Assembly (NCBI RefSeq): GCF_013393185.1
Contig: NZ_QJQX01000020.1
Span: 1 to 39,568, forward strand
Reading direction: 5' to 3'
DNA: 39,568 nt
DNA from: Sphingobium lactosutens
Lineage (GTDB): Bacteria; Pseudomonadota; Alphaproteobacteria; Sphingomonadales; Sphingomonadaceae
The notes beneath the pieces were generated by a model, which was given only the letters and a program-made list of their open reading frames with translations, ran no database searches and was not told the origin of the DNA. Position numbers and translations under genes: made by a program. Shown piece after piece: positions 32,559 through 39,568 of this stretch (positions within the stretch are counted from its first letter, which is position 1; each line of letters starts with the position of its first letter).

Positions 32559-34727
32559 ATGAAACACCTTAAATACACGATCTCGCTATTGGCTTTTACG
32601 GTGTCGGGCGCCGCGTTGGCGCAGGATCAAACGGACGCAAACCAGGACAATGTCGGCCTTCAGGACATCGTTGTTACGGCACAGCGTCGTTCCGAAAGTC
32701 TGAAGGACGTTCCGATCAGCGTTACCGCACTTTCGCAATCCGATCTCGAGCGCCAAGGCGTGACCGAAGTGCAGAATCTTCAGTTCACTACAACCGCAGT
32801 TACCTTCCCCAGCGACAACGGTGCTGCAACGCCCTATATCCGCGGCGTCGGCACGGGCTTTTCCGGTCAGGGATTGGAGGGCAGCGTCGCTCTCTATATA
32901 GACGATCAATATATCCAGTCGCAGCTCGGCGCCACCTCCCAGCTTTTGGATCTCCAGCAGATCCAAATTCTCAAAGGGCCACAGGGCACTCTCTACGGGC
33001 GCAACGCGACGGGCGGAGCTCTCGTGATCACTACAGCTAATCCCAAGTTGGCTAGCTTCGAGGGCTATCTGAAAGGAGGCATCGGCAATCTGGGAAGTCG
33101 AACGGTTGACGGCGTGGTCAATCTTCCACTCGGGACCACCTTCGCCTTGCGCATTGCCGGGGGCTACGAATGGCGCGGCGATTATATCAAAAATGTCGTT
33201 GACGGGAAAAAGCACGGCGGCTTTGAGCGGGGCCTCATTCGCGTAAAGGCGCTATGGCAACCCACGGAAGAATTCTCGGTCGTTGCCAAGGGCGAGTATG
33301 GCAAGAGCAATGGGCAGCTGCTTCGCCAGCAGGTGTATGACGCAACCGGTGCGCCATCGGGCCTTGGCTTCTATGAGACCAAGCAAAGCCCGGTGGCTCC
33401 GGGTGAGCTCGACGCCAAGGTCTACACGGCGAACCTCCAGCTCAAATATGAAACGGACACGTTCCAGGTAAGCAACGTGTTCGGCTTTCGGCAGGTAGAG
33501 CGTCAGACCTGCGCCGATCAGGACAATGAATATCCTGTATTCGTTCAGTTCTGTAATCAAGACCCTAGCAAGCGCACATTCTACGATGCGACATTCACAA
33601 ACGAACTGCGCGCATCGACCACCTTTGATGGCCCAATCAATTTCGCCGCCGGCCTGTTCTACGAACATCAGGATGCTCAATATATCGGCGCAATTTCCGG
33701 CTTGGCGTTTGGACCGCTCATGCCGGTGTTCGATAACCACAATTCGCTAAATTCCTACGCGGCCTATGGGGAAGCCTATTGGAAGTTCGCTCCGGGCTTC
33801 ACCCTAACCGTAGGCGGCCGCTACAGCATAGACAAGAAATTCCATAGCGTGGATAGTAATGCGGATGTGGCCCTAATCGCACCCGGAGCGCCGCTGTCAT
33901 TCGAACATCGCGCCAAGTTCAAAAACTTCACGCCGCGCGTCGTGCTCGCTTACGAAAATGACGTTGCCAACTATTATGTGAGCTACAACAAGGGCTTCAA
34001 GAGCGGCGGATTCAATGCGCCAACCTTCGGACTCCAGCCCGCACTTAAGCCCGAAAAGATCGAGTCCTTCGAGGCCGGCGCCAAGTTTAGTCTGATCGAC
34101 CGGCGTCTTCGCCTGAACCTTGCGGCGTTCCATTATAACTGGAAGGATGTTCAGGTGGCCTTCGTTGACACTGCCACGGGCGGTCTCTTCCAGCAGAATG
34201 CCGCCGGGGTTAAAGTGTGGGGCTTGGAGGCCGACGCCCAGTTCGCCCTTACGCGCGCCTTCTCCATCAACGTTGGGGCAAATTATCTGCATTCGCGCTA
34301 TTCCTCCTATCCGAGCGCGGCTGCCTACACGGTGGTCGGCGGGTCTTGGATCACGACCACTCAGGATCTCAAGGACTTCCCGACCACCAACTCACCTGAT
34401 TTCACCGCCAATGGCGGCGCGACCTATGACGTTGACCTGCCGGGCGACTGGTCGGCCTCGATCACTGCGACTGCCCGTTACACAACCAAATATTATTTCC
34501 AGCCCGGCGGCGGCGGTCCGCTGCGTTATGACATGCAGAAGGCGTTCACGACGGCCAACCTCACAGGCACCATCACCCCTCCCGGCGAGCGGTTCGAGCT
34601 GGGTTGGTATGTCAACAATCTGTTCGACAAGAAATATAACGAGGCGATCTTGACCCAGGTAACGGGTACTTACCGAATCGCTGCTCTGCCGCGCACCTAC
34701 GGCGCAACGTTGAAGGTGATCTTCTGA
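32559..34727 (+). CDS. TonB-dependent outer-membrane receptor (third)
   Basis: A 722-residue receptor. It has signal peptide MKHLKYTISLLAFTVSGAALAQ, TonB-box-like LQDIVVTAQRRSESLKDVPI, a plug with YIRGVGTGFSGQGLEGSVALYIDDQYIQSQLG and ILKGPQGTLYGRNATGGA, and a barrel ending in ATLKVIF. Cys318 and Cys332 have the same 14-residue spacing as the pair in the receptor at 12070. The two proteins are similar end to end, so they are paralogues, probably with related ligands. ATG at 32559 was chosen for its GGGGAGG and the clean signal peptide; a GTG at 32538 is less likely. A strong terminator follows. Confidence 0.95.
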   Translation: MKHLKYTISLLAFTVSGAALAQDQTDANQDNVGLQDIVVTAQRRSESLKDVPISVTALSQSDLERQGVTEVQNLQFTTTAVTFPSDNGAATPYIRGVGTGFSGQGLEGSVALYIDDQYIQSQLGATSQLLDLQQIQILKGPQGTLYGRNATGGALVITTANPKLASFEGYLKGGIGNLGSRTVDGVVNLPLGTTFALRIAGGYEWRGDYIKNVVDGKKHGGFERGLIRVKALWQPTEEFSVVAKGEYGKSNGQLLRQQVYDATGAPSGLGFYETKQSPVAPGELDAKVYTANLQLKYETDTFQVSNVFGFRQVERQTCADQDNEYPVFVQFCNQDPSKRTFYDATFTNELRASTTFDGPINFAAGLFYEHQDAQYIGAISGLAFGPLMPVFDNHNSLNSYAAYGEAYWKFAPGFTLTVGGRYSIDKKFHSVDSNADVALIAPGAPLSFEHRAKFKNFTPRVVLAYENDVANYYVSYNKGFKSGGFNAPTFGLQPALKPEKIESFEAGAKFSLIDRRLRLNLAAFHYNWKDVQVAFVDTATGGLFQQNAAGVKVWGLEADAQFALTRAFSINVGANYLHSRYSSYPSAAAYTVVGGSWITTTQDLKDFPTTNSPDFTANGGATYDVDLPGDWSASITATARYTTKYYFQPGGGGPLRYDMQKAFTTANLTGTITPPGERFELGWYVNNLFDKKYNEAILTQVTGTYRIAALPRTYGATLKVIF

Positions 34728-34735
34728 TGCCGTTG

Positions 34736-34767
34736 CGGGCGCGGGCATCATGCTTGCGCCCGTTTTT
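34736..34767 (+). terminator. Rho-independent terminator after the third TonB receptor
   Basis: Stem CGGGCGC (34736-34742) pairs with GCGCCCG (34756-34762), with extra pairing GCAT/ATGC inside the loop, followed by five T at 34763-34767. It lies 9 bases after the receptor stop and closes the operon that begins at 27373. Confidence 0.85.
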
Positions 34768-34806
34768 ATGTGAAATCATGACCCATCTCACCCAAGGACG
34801 AAGAGC

Positions 34807-35364
34807 ATGCGGACAATCGACAGAATCGACGTTGTAAGTCGCCGCAGTTTCATTGGCGTGGCCGCGCTGGTCGCCGGAGCGCCCACCATCGTCGGCGCAC
34901 CGGCATTCGCGGCGACGACGACGCTGACGATTGTCGCATCAGCAACGCTCACGCGCATGGCGCGCGATCTCTACCCGCACGACCGGCTTTCTGACGAATT
35001 TTACAGTAACGCGATCGCGAGCATCGCAGAGCAGTTGAGCCAGGACGCGGCGACCGCACAATTGCTCACCGAAGGAGCAGCCATGCTCGATTCTGAGGCG
35101 GTCAGACGCTCAAAGTTTCCCTATGCCAAACTGACCCTCGACGCCGATCGATTGGCGGTCCTGAATGCCATTTCGAGCAGCACCTTCTTTTCTAAAATGC
35201 GCGCCGGCCTTATCACCGCGCTTTATAACCAGTCCGATCTATGGTCTCGGTTCGGATATGAAGGCTCATCCGCCGAGAAGGGTGGGTATCTTCATCGCGG
35301 CTTCAACGATCTCGAGTGGCTCCCCAACGAAGCGCCCAGCGCAGGAGATACCCATGCCAGCTAA
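34807..35364 (+). CDS. Gluconate 2-dehydrogenase subunit 3-like protein, Tat-exported
   Basis: A 185-residue small subunit. A twin-arginine signal (Ser11-Arg-Arg-Ser-Phe, then a hydrophobic stretch) is cleaved probably after AFA at about residue 35. The body (LTRMARDLYPHDRLSDEFYSNAIASIAEQL, then FFSKMRAGLITALYNQSDLWSRFGYEG) matches the gamma subunit of membrane-bound FAD gluconate, glucose and fructose dehydrogenases. In that family this subunit carries the Tat signal and escorts the flavoprotein to the periplasm. It overlaps the GMC gene by 11 bases. It starts 39 bases after the terminator, so its own promoter must lie close to the start or transcription reads through. Confidence 0.88.
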   Translation: MRTIDRIDVVSRRSFIGVAALVAGAPTIVGAPAFAATTTLTIVASATLTRMARDLYPHDRLSDEFYSNAIASIAEQLSQDAATAQLLTEGAAMLDSEAVRRSKFPYAKLTLDADRLAVLNAISSSTFFSKMRAGLITALYNQSDLWSRFGYEGSSAEKGGYLHRGFNDLEWLPNEAPSAGDTHAS

Positions 35365-36925
35365 GTTTGACCTCAATGATGGCAGCGTCGTCGTCGTCAT
35401 AGGATCTGGCGCAGGGGGTGGAACACTATCCAACGAACTCGCTCAGAAAGGCATCGGCGTCGTCTGCCTTGAGGCAGGATCTCGGTACGAGATCTCCGAT
35501 TTCATCAATGACGAGTGGGAGAGCTTCGGTCAGCTTGCCTGGACTGATCGCCGTACTACGTCGGGCACGTGGCGTGTCGCCAAGGACTTTCCAGAATTAC
35601 CGGCGTGGATCGTCAAAGCCGTCGGCGGGACGACGACCCACTGGGCAGGCGCCTCGCTTCGCTTCCAGGAACATGAATGGAAGGCCTCGACACATTATGG
35701 CGCCGTAAAGGACGCCAATTTGTTGGACTGGCCGATCGACCATGCTGAAATGGAACCCTGGTACGCCAAGGCGGAATTCAAAATGGGCACCACAGGTACC
35801 AATGGCATTCCCCGGTTACCCGGAAACAACAATTTCAAAGTGCTTCATGCAGGTGCGACCAAGATCGGCTACCGCGAGGTGCATACCGGCAATATGTCGA
35901 TCAACAGCCAGCCGCGTGATGGGCGTGGCAGTTGCCAGCAGATCGGCTTCTGTTTCCAAGGATGCAAATCCGGAGCAAAATGGTCGACCCTCTACACCGA
36001 AATTCCCAAGGGAGAGGCTACTGGAAAGCTTGAGGTTCGCCCTGACAGTCAGGTCATTCGGATCGAACATGACGCCTCCGGAAAAGTGACTGGCGTCGTC
36101 TATGCCGATAAGGAGGGCGTTCTTCACCGGCAAAAGGCTCGGGTCGTTGCACTGGCTGGAAATTCGATCGAAAGCCCCCGTCTGCTGCTCAATTCAGAGA
36201 GCAATCTCTTCAAGGATGGCCTGGCAAATAATTCAGGTCATGTCGGTCGCCACTACATGCGGCATACGACGGGCTCGGTATATGGCGTCTTCGAGGAACC
36301 AGTTCATTTCTATCGAGGGACGGTCATGGCCGGCATCGTGCGCGATGAAGCCCGTCACGACGTGAAGCGCGGCTTCGTGGGCGGCTATGAGCTGGAAACC
36401 ATTTCGCTGGGCCTCCCCTTCATCGCTGCTTTTCTTGATCCGGGCGCTTGGGGGCGCGATTTCACGAGCGTGATCGATCAATATGACCATCTCGCCGGCA
36501 TGTGGATCGTGGGAGAGGACATGCCTCGCGCATCTAACCGCGTAACCTTGAACAATGCGGTGAAGGACCGGTTCGGGATGCCGGTCGCCAATGTCCATTA
36601 TGACGATCATCCAAATGACGTGGCGATGCGCGATCATGCCTATCGTCAAGGACAGGCGATCTATGAAGCGGTCGGCGCTCGCAAGACGATCAAAACACCA
36701 CCTTACCCGTCGACGCACAATCTTGGGACAAACCGCATGAGCGACAAACCAGCGGACGGCGTAGTCAATCGGTGGGGTCAGTCACACGATGTAAAGAACC
36801 TGTTCGTCAGTGATGGAAGCCAGTTCACAACGAGCGCAGCGGAAAATCCGACCTTAACAATCGTTGCTTTGGCCATCCGCCAAGCCGATTACATCGCTGG
36901 TATGCTGGCACGGCGGGAAATTTGA
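35354..36925 (+). CDS. GMC-family FAD dehydrogenase, Fe-S type catalytic subunit
   Basis: A 523-residue GMC oxidoreductase. N-terminal FAD motif VVVIGSGAGGGTLSNELAQKGIGVVCLEAG (about 13-42). AWIVKAVGGTTTHWAG is the second FAD-contact region. Cys194-x5-Cys200-x3-Cys204 (SCQQIGFCFQGC) follows. Catalytic His455 is in THNLGTNRMS and Asn498 in ENPTLTIVAL. The Cys spacing is that reported for the 3Fe-4S cluster of Burkholderia cepacia FAD glucose dehydrogenase. With the Tat-bearing small subunit it should form a periplasmic alcohol or sugar dehydrogenase. The multihaem cytochrome c subunit usual in this complex is missing here. ATG at 35354 behind AGGAGA was chosen; a longer frame from 35165 lies within the small-subunit gene. 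Confidence 0.92.
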   Translation: MPAKFDLNDGSVVVVIGSGAGGGTLSNELAQKGIGVVCLEAGSRYEISDFINDEWESFGQLAWTDRRTTSGTWRVAKDFPELPAWIVKAVGGTTTHWAGASLRFQEHEWKASTHYGAVKDANLLDWPIDHAEMEPWYAKAEFKMGTTGTNGIPRLPGNNNFKVLHAGATKIGYREVHTGNMSINSQPRDGRGSCQQIGFCFQGCKSGAKWSTLYTEIPKGEATGKLEVRPDSQVIRIEHDASGKVTGVVYADKEGVLHRQKARVVALAGNSIESPRLLLNSESNLFKDGLANNSGHVGRHYMRHTTGSVYGVFEEPVHFYRGTVMAGIVRDEARHDVKRGFVGGYELETISLGLPFIAAFLDPGAWGRDFTSVIDQYDHLAGMWIVGEDMPRASNRVTLNNAVKDRFGMPVANVHYDDHPNDVAMRDHAYRQGQAIYEAVGARKTIKTPPYPSTHNLGTNRMSDKPADGVVNRWGQSHDVKNLFVSDGSQFTTSAAENPTLTIVALAIRQADYIAGMLARREI

Positions 36926-37337
36926 GAAATGGACCTCGCATGGCAACGCAGCCTCCGGGGTCCAGCAACTCAAAAGCAATAATCGGGGAACGTCTGTCTT
37001 CTCAGAACATAGCAAATCGGTTCGCCTTGCGAGCCGCGTAGCGTCCCGCTGACCGGCTTTGCGCCTTCTCCGAGTGGGAGTACTCAAGAGGATCGCAGAT
37101 GTTGCAAGGAAGGGCAGATCATCCGTGCGCATCCGGTGAGGACCGCGGAAAGATCCGTCCCAAACCGTCGAGGTGCCGCGCTCGTCGACGACCTCATGAG
37201 AACAACCCCGCTCGTTGTCAAGCCGGACGATGTTGATCGTCAGCGGTACGCCTGCCTGGTCGATAGAGCGGCAGAGGGAGAATTCGATCATTTCGGATTG
37301 GGGGCAAATTCCATGCGGTGATGCTATGAGACCACGG
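36926..37337. other. Gene-free stretch between the GMC gene and the IS66 remnant
   Basis: About 410 bases. Open frames exist on both strands, but none resembles a known protein and none has a convincing ribosome site. I see no RNA gene and no terminator with a T-run after the GMC stop. It may be debris from earlier insertions at the right border of the island. Confidence 0.5.
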
Positions 37338-38130
37338 CTACAGCTTCAACGCTGTTGGTTTCCAATTCCACGGGAGTAAATCGCCAAGCCGATTGGGCGG
37401 ATGACCGACGATACGGGCGAGGGCGTCGGCGAGCCAGGCCTAGGGACCGACGTCGTTGCTCCCATCGGCGAGGAAATGCGTGAGCGCGTCCCACCGCCGG
37501 AGTAAATAGTTGATGGGGTTAGCGAAATCATGGTTGCGCGACAGCTCTGCAAGCTGGGCCTTCAGCCAATCGTGCAACTCGGCCGTCAAAGGCGCGCATA
37601 GCTCCTGTCGGACCGCACCGCGGCCTTGCTGTTGATGCCTCGCTCAATGTCAAACAGGACGTCAAGCTTCTGCACTGCCTCCAGCGGTATCGGATAGATG
37701 GGACCGGCTCACTCGCCACGGCTCTTCTTGCGCGCAGCACCCTCAACGTAGGCAAATTCAATGATCTTTCCGCAGGCATGAGCGTAGCACCCCCCTTTCG
37801 GGATGAGACCTGCCGACGATTGGGAGCGCAGAGCTGGAAATAGCCAGTAATACGCATCTACCTGCAGACTCTCGGACCAGGACGCGAGATGCGTCTGGGG
37901 ATGTTTGCCGCGCCGCCAGCACGATAATAGAATACCACCCGCGGCGGATCGGTGCCGCCAAATGGACGGTCATCCCGCACGTAATCCCATAATCGACCGG
38001 TATCGGTCTCGCACTTTACCATGACCGGCATGGTGGTGTCGTCGCCACGCACGCGCTCGGCGGCGAAGACATGGGCCTCGATCAGCCGGAAGATGGGCAT
38101 CAAGGCGAAGGAAGCCACACTGGACTTGTA
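37338..38130 (-). pseudogene. IS66-family transposase (TnpC) remnant
   Basis: The N-terminal side reads ALMPIFRLIEAHVFAAERVRGDDTTMPVMVKCETDTGRLWDYVRDDRPFGG (to about 37960), a typical IS66 TnpC core. After frame changes come GGCYAHACGKIIEF and LEAVQKLDVLFDIERGIN. The last part, AWLADALARIVGHPPNRLGDLLPWNW, ends at the stop 37338-37340 and is the conserved C-terminus. The segment between FLADGS and AWLAD that normally holds NNAAERALR is deleted, and several in-frame stops occur. The upstream half of the gene is missing beyond about 38130, where IS3 sequence begins. Confidence 0.88.
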
Positions 38131-38157
38131 ACGGTTTTGCGCCGGTCACCTATCTCA

Positions 38158-38493
38158 TTATGCCACCTTGGCTTCGAACGCGAGTGGGCTGATGCCGCCC
38201 AGGTATGAATGGCGGCGACGGGAATTGTAGAAGCCGTTGATGTACTGGAAGATGGCGGCTTCAGCTTGCCGGCGGGTTGGCCAATTCTGCCGCCAGATGA
38301 GTTCGGCCTTCAGGGATTTGAAGAATGTCTCGACGGAGGCATTGTCGTAACAATTTCCCTTGCCGCTCATAGATGGACGCAGGCCATAGGCCTGCAGCTT
38401 TTTCTGATAATCATAAGAGCAATATTGGCTGCCGCGATCGGAGTGGAAAATGCAGCCTTCAGGCGGCTGACGCAGCCGCACCGCCATATCCAA
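38158..38493 (-). pseudogene. IS3-family transposase OrfB, C-terminal fragment
   Basis: About 112 residues of the IS3 DDE integrase core: LDMAVRLRQPPEGCIFHSDRGSQYCSYDYQ, MSGKGNCYDNASVETFFKSLKAELIW, FQYINGFYNSRRRHSYLGGISPLAFEAKVA. The second Asp (HSDRGSQY) and the Glu (NASVETFF) of the DDE triad are present; the first Asp is lost. The reading frame is cut at 38493/38494, exactly where IS256-type terminal sequence begins, so the IS256 element inserted into this gene. The rest of OrfB and OrfA must lie beyond the window if they survive. Confidence 0.9.
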
Positions 38494-38494
38494 C

Positions 38495-39568
38495 GGGACT
38501 GTCAGGAATTTCGTGTGCGGCGAGGCGGTTGACCATCAGGCCGTCATGGCCCTGATGAAGCGTTCGCCGAAGAGAACGGCAAATTGAGCCTTCGCCATGT
38601 TCCACTCGCGCGGCGGCATTTTCCACTCTTTTTCCGATCGGTTCAAGATCAGATAGAGCAGCTTGGTGGCCGCCTCATCATTGGGGAAATGGCCCCGCGC
38701 ACGAACAGCGCGACGAAGCTTGGAGTTCAAGGCCTCGATGGCATTGGTGGTGTAGACGATCCGCCTGACTTCGTCGGGGAAGGCGAAAAATGGGATGACC
38801 TCGGGCCATGCCCGACGCCAGCTCTGGCCGATGGCAGGATAGCGCTGCCCCCAGAAGCTCGCTTCGAAGGCCGTTAGCGCTTCCTCGGCGGCCGCGGCAT
38901 CGACAGCACGGTAGATGGCCTTCAGGGCCGTTCCGAGCGCCTTACGGTCTTTCCACGCCACGAAATCCATCGAGTTCCGCAGCAGATGGACGATGCATGT
39001 TTGAACCATCGCTTCGGGGAAGACGGCGGTGATGGCGTCGGGAAAACCCTTCAGGCCATCGACGACGGCCAGCATGATATCCTCGACACCGCGGTTGCGC
39101 AGTTCGTTCATGACGCGCAGCCAGAATTTGGCGCCTTCATTCTGCTCCAGCCACAAGCCAAGGACCACCTTGGTGCCGTCGGCCATGACGCCCAGGGCAA
39201 TATGGATCGCCTTGTTGCGGACCATGCCTTCGTCGCGGATCTTGACCCGGATCGCATCGAAGAAAACCAGCGGATAGGCTGGGTCCAGCGGCCGTTGCTG
39301 CCAGGCCGTGACCTCCTCCAGCACAGCGTCCGTGATCGTGCTGATCAGGTCGGGTGAGGCATCGATGCCGTACAGTTCGCGCAGATGCCCGGTGATCTCA
39401 CGGGTACTCATGCCGCGCGCGTACATCGAGATGATCTTGTCATCAAAACCGGGGAAACGGCGCTGATATTTTGCGATAAGCTGCGGATCAAAACTGCCGG
39501 CCCGATCACGCGGCACCTCGATCTCGATCCGTCCCCCGTCGGTCGTCACTGTCTTGCGGCCATAGCCG
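38495..39568 (-). mobile_element. IS256-family element, one end only
   Basis: The element starts abruptly inside the IS3 OrfB reading frame with GGGACTGTCAGGAATTTCGT, which I take as its terminal repeat, followed by the transposase stop 41 bases further in. Its other end lies beyond the window. A matching repeat and an 8-9 base target duplication would be expected outside. Confidence 0.75.
38536..39568 (-). CDS. IS256-family transposase, 5' end outside the window
   Basis: At least 344 residues of an IS256-type DDE transposase: GYGRKTVTTDGGRIEIEVPRDRAGSFDPQLIAKYQRR, IISMYARGMSTREITGHLRELYG, PLVFFDAIRVKIRD (first Asp), MLAVVDGLKGFPDAITAVFPEAMVQTCIVHLLRNS (second Asp), and TTNAIEALNSKLRR (Glu). 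The frame is open to the window edge. The codon at 39549 is an internal GTG, not the start, because GYGRKTV upstream of it is conserved family sequence. The full protein should be about 400 residues. No inactivating change is seen in the visible part. Confidence 0.93.
   Translation of the reverse strand, partial: GYGRKTVTTDGGRIEIEVPRDRAGSFDPQLIAKYQRRFPGFDDKIISMYARGMSTREITGHLRELYGIDASPDLISTITDAVLEEVTAWQQRPLDPAYPLVFFDAIRVKIRDEGMVRNKAIHIALGVMADGTKVVLGLWLEQNEGAKFWLRVMNELRNRGVEDIMLAVVDGLKGFPDAITAVFPEAMVQTCIVHLLRNSMDFVAWKDRKALGTALKAIYRAVDAAAAEEALTAFEASFWGQRYPAIGQSWRRAWPEVIPFFAFPDEVRRIVYTTNAIEALNSKLRRAVRARGHFPNDEAATKLLYLILNRSEKEWKMPPREWNMAKAQFAVLFGERFIRAMTA

Noticed and set aside
36854..37291. Minus-strand open frame of about 145 codons after the GMC gene
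   Set aside because: It overlaps the end of the GMC gene, has no ribosome site and resembles no family I can name.
1..39568. tRNA, rRNA, CRISPR arrays and riboswitches
   Set aside because: None was recognised when reading both strands; no regularly spaced repeats and no cloverleaf-type sequences were seen.

Overview
The window looks like part of a catabolic island from a sphingomonad (Alphaproteobacteria, Sphingomonadales). The basis is GC-rich sequence, three TonB-dependent outer-membrane receptors of the 'QDIVVTAQRR' type that sphingomonads carry in large numbers, and a dense set of SDR, P450, SnoaL-like, GMC and amidohydrolase genes. It is bounded by transposable elements on both sides: a resolvase-less Tn3-family element with both inverted repeats visible (1-3193) on the left, and a nest of IS66, IS3 and IS256 pieces (37338-39568) on the right. 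A decayed IS5-family copy (26288-27061) separates two blocks of catabolic genes.

Left block. After a frameshifted glutathione transferase, a minus-strand run holds a TonB receptor, a zinc alcohol dehydrogenase, a cytochrome P450, an SDR, a TetR remnant and another SDR (10993 down to 4074). A plus-strand run follows: SnoaL-like protein, TonB receptor, SDR, SnoaL-like protein, SDR (11329-16910). Converging on it is the most unusual unit, a tightly packed minus-strand operon (23303 down to 17108). It encodes a PQQ/haem c alcohol dehydrogenase, then CofE, CofD and CofC of coenzyme F420 biosynthesis, then an FAD dehydrogenase resembling 3-ketosteroid dehydrogenases. The three cof genes overlap by 4 bases or less at each junction. 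Divergent from this operon are an aldehyde dehydrogenase, an EthD-like protein and an NADPH:FMN reductase-like protein.

Right block (27373-36925, all plus strand): a two-domain VOC protein, an ACMSD-type amidohydrolase, a Dld-type FAD dehydrogenase, an epoxide hydrolase, a third TonB receptor (a close paralogue of the second), a terminator, and a two-gene periplasmic dehydrogenase. The last pair is a Tat-exported gluconate-dehydrogenase small subunit and a GMC subunit with the C-x5-C-x3-C motif of Fe-S-containing FAD glucose dehydrogenases.

Working model (inference): the receptors import a hydrophobic, probably alicyclic or terpenoid/steroid-like compound. The P450, SDRs, FAD and PQQ dehydrogenases, aldehyde dehydrogenase and epoxide hydrolase oxidise it. 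F420 made with the help of CofCDE would serve a reductase encoded elsewhere, since no F420-dependent enzyme and no FO synthase is visible here. The substrate cannot be named from the sequence. No intact transcription factor is present; several palindromes in promoter regions are candidate operators for regulators encoded outside the window.
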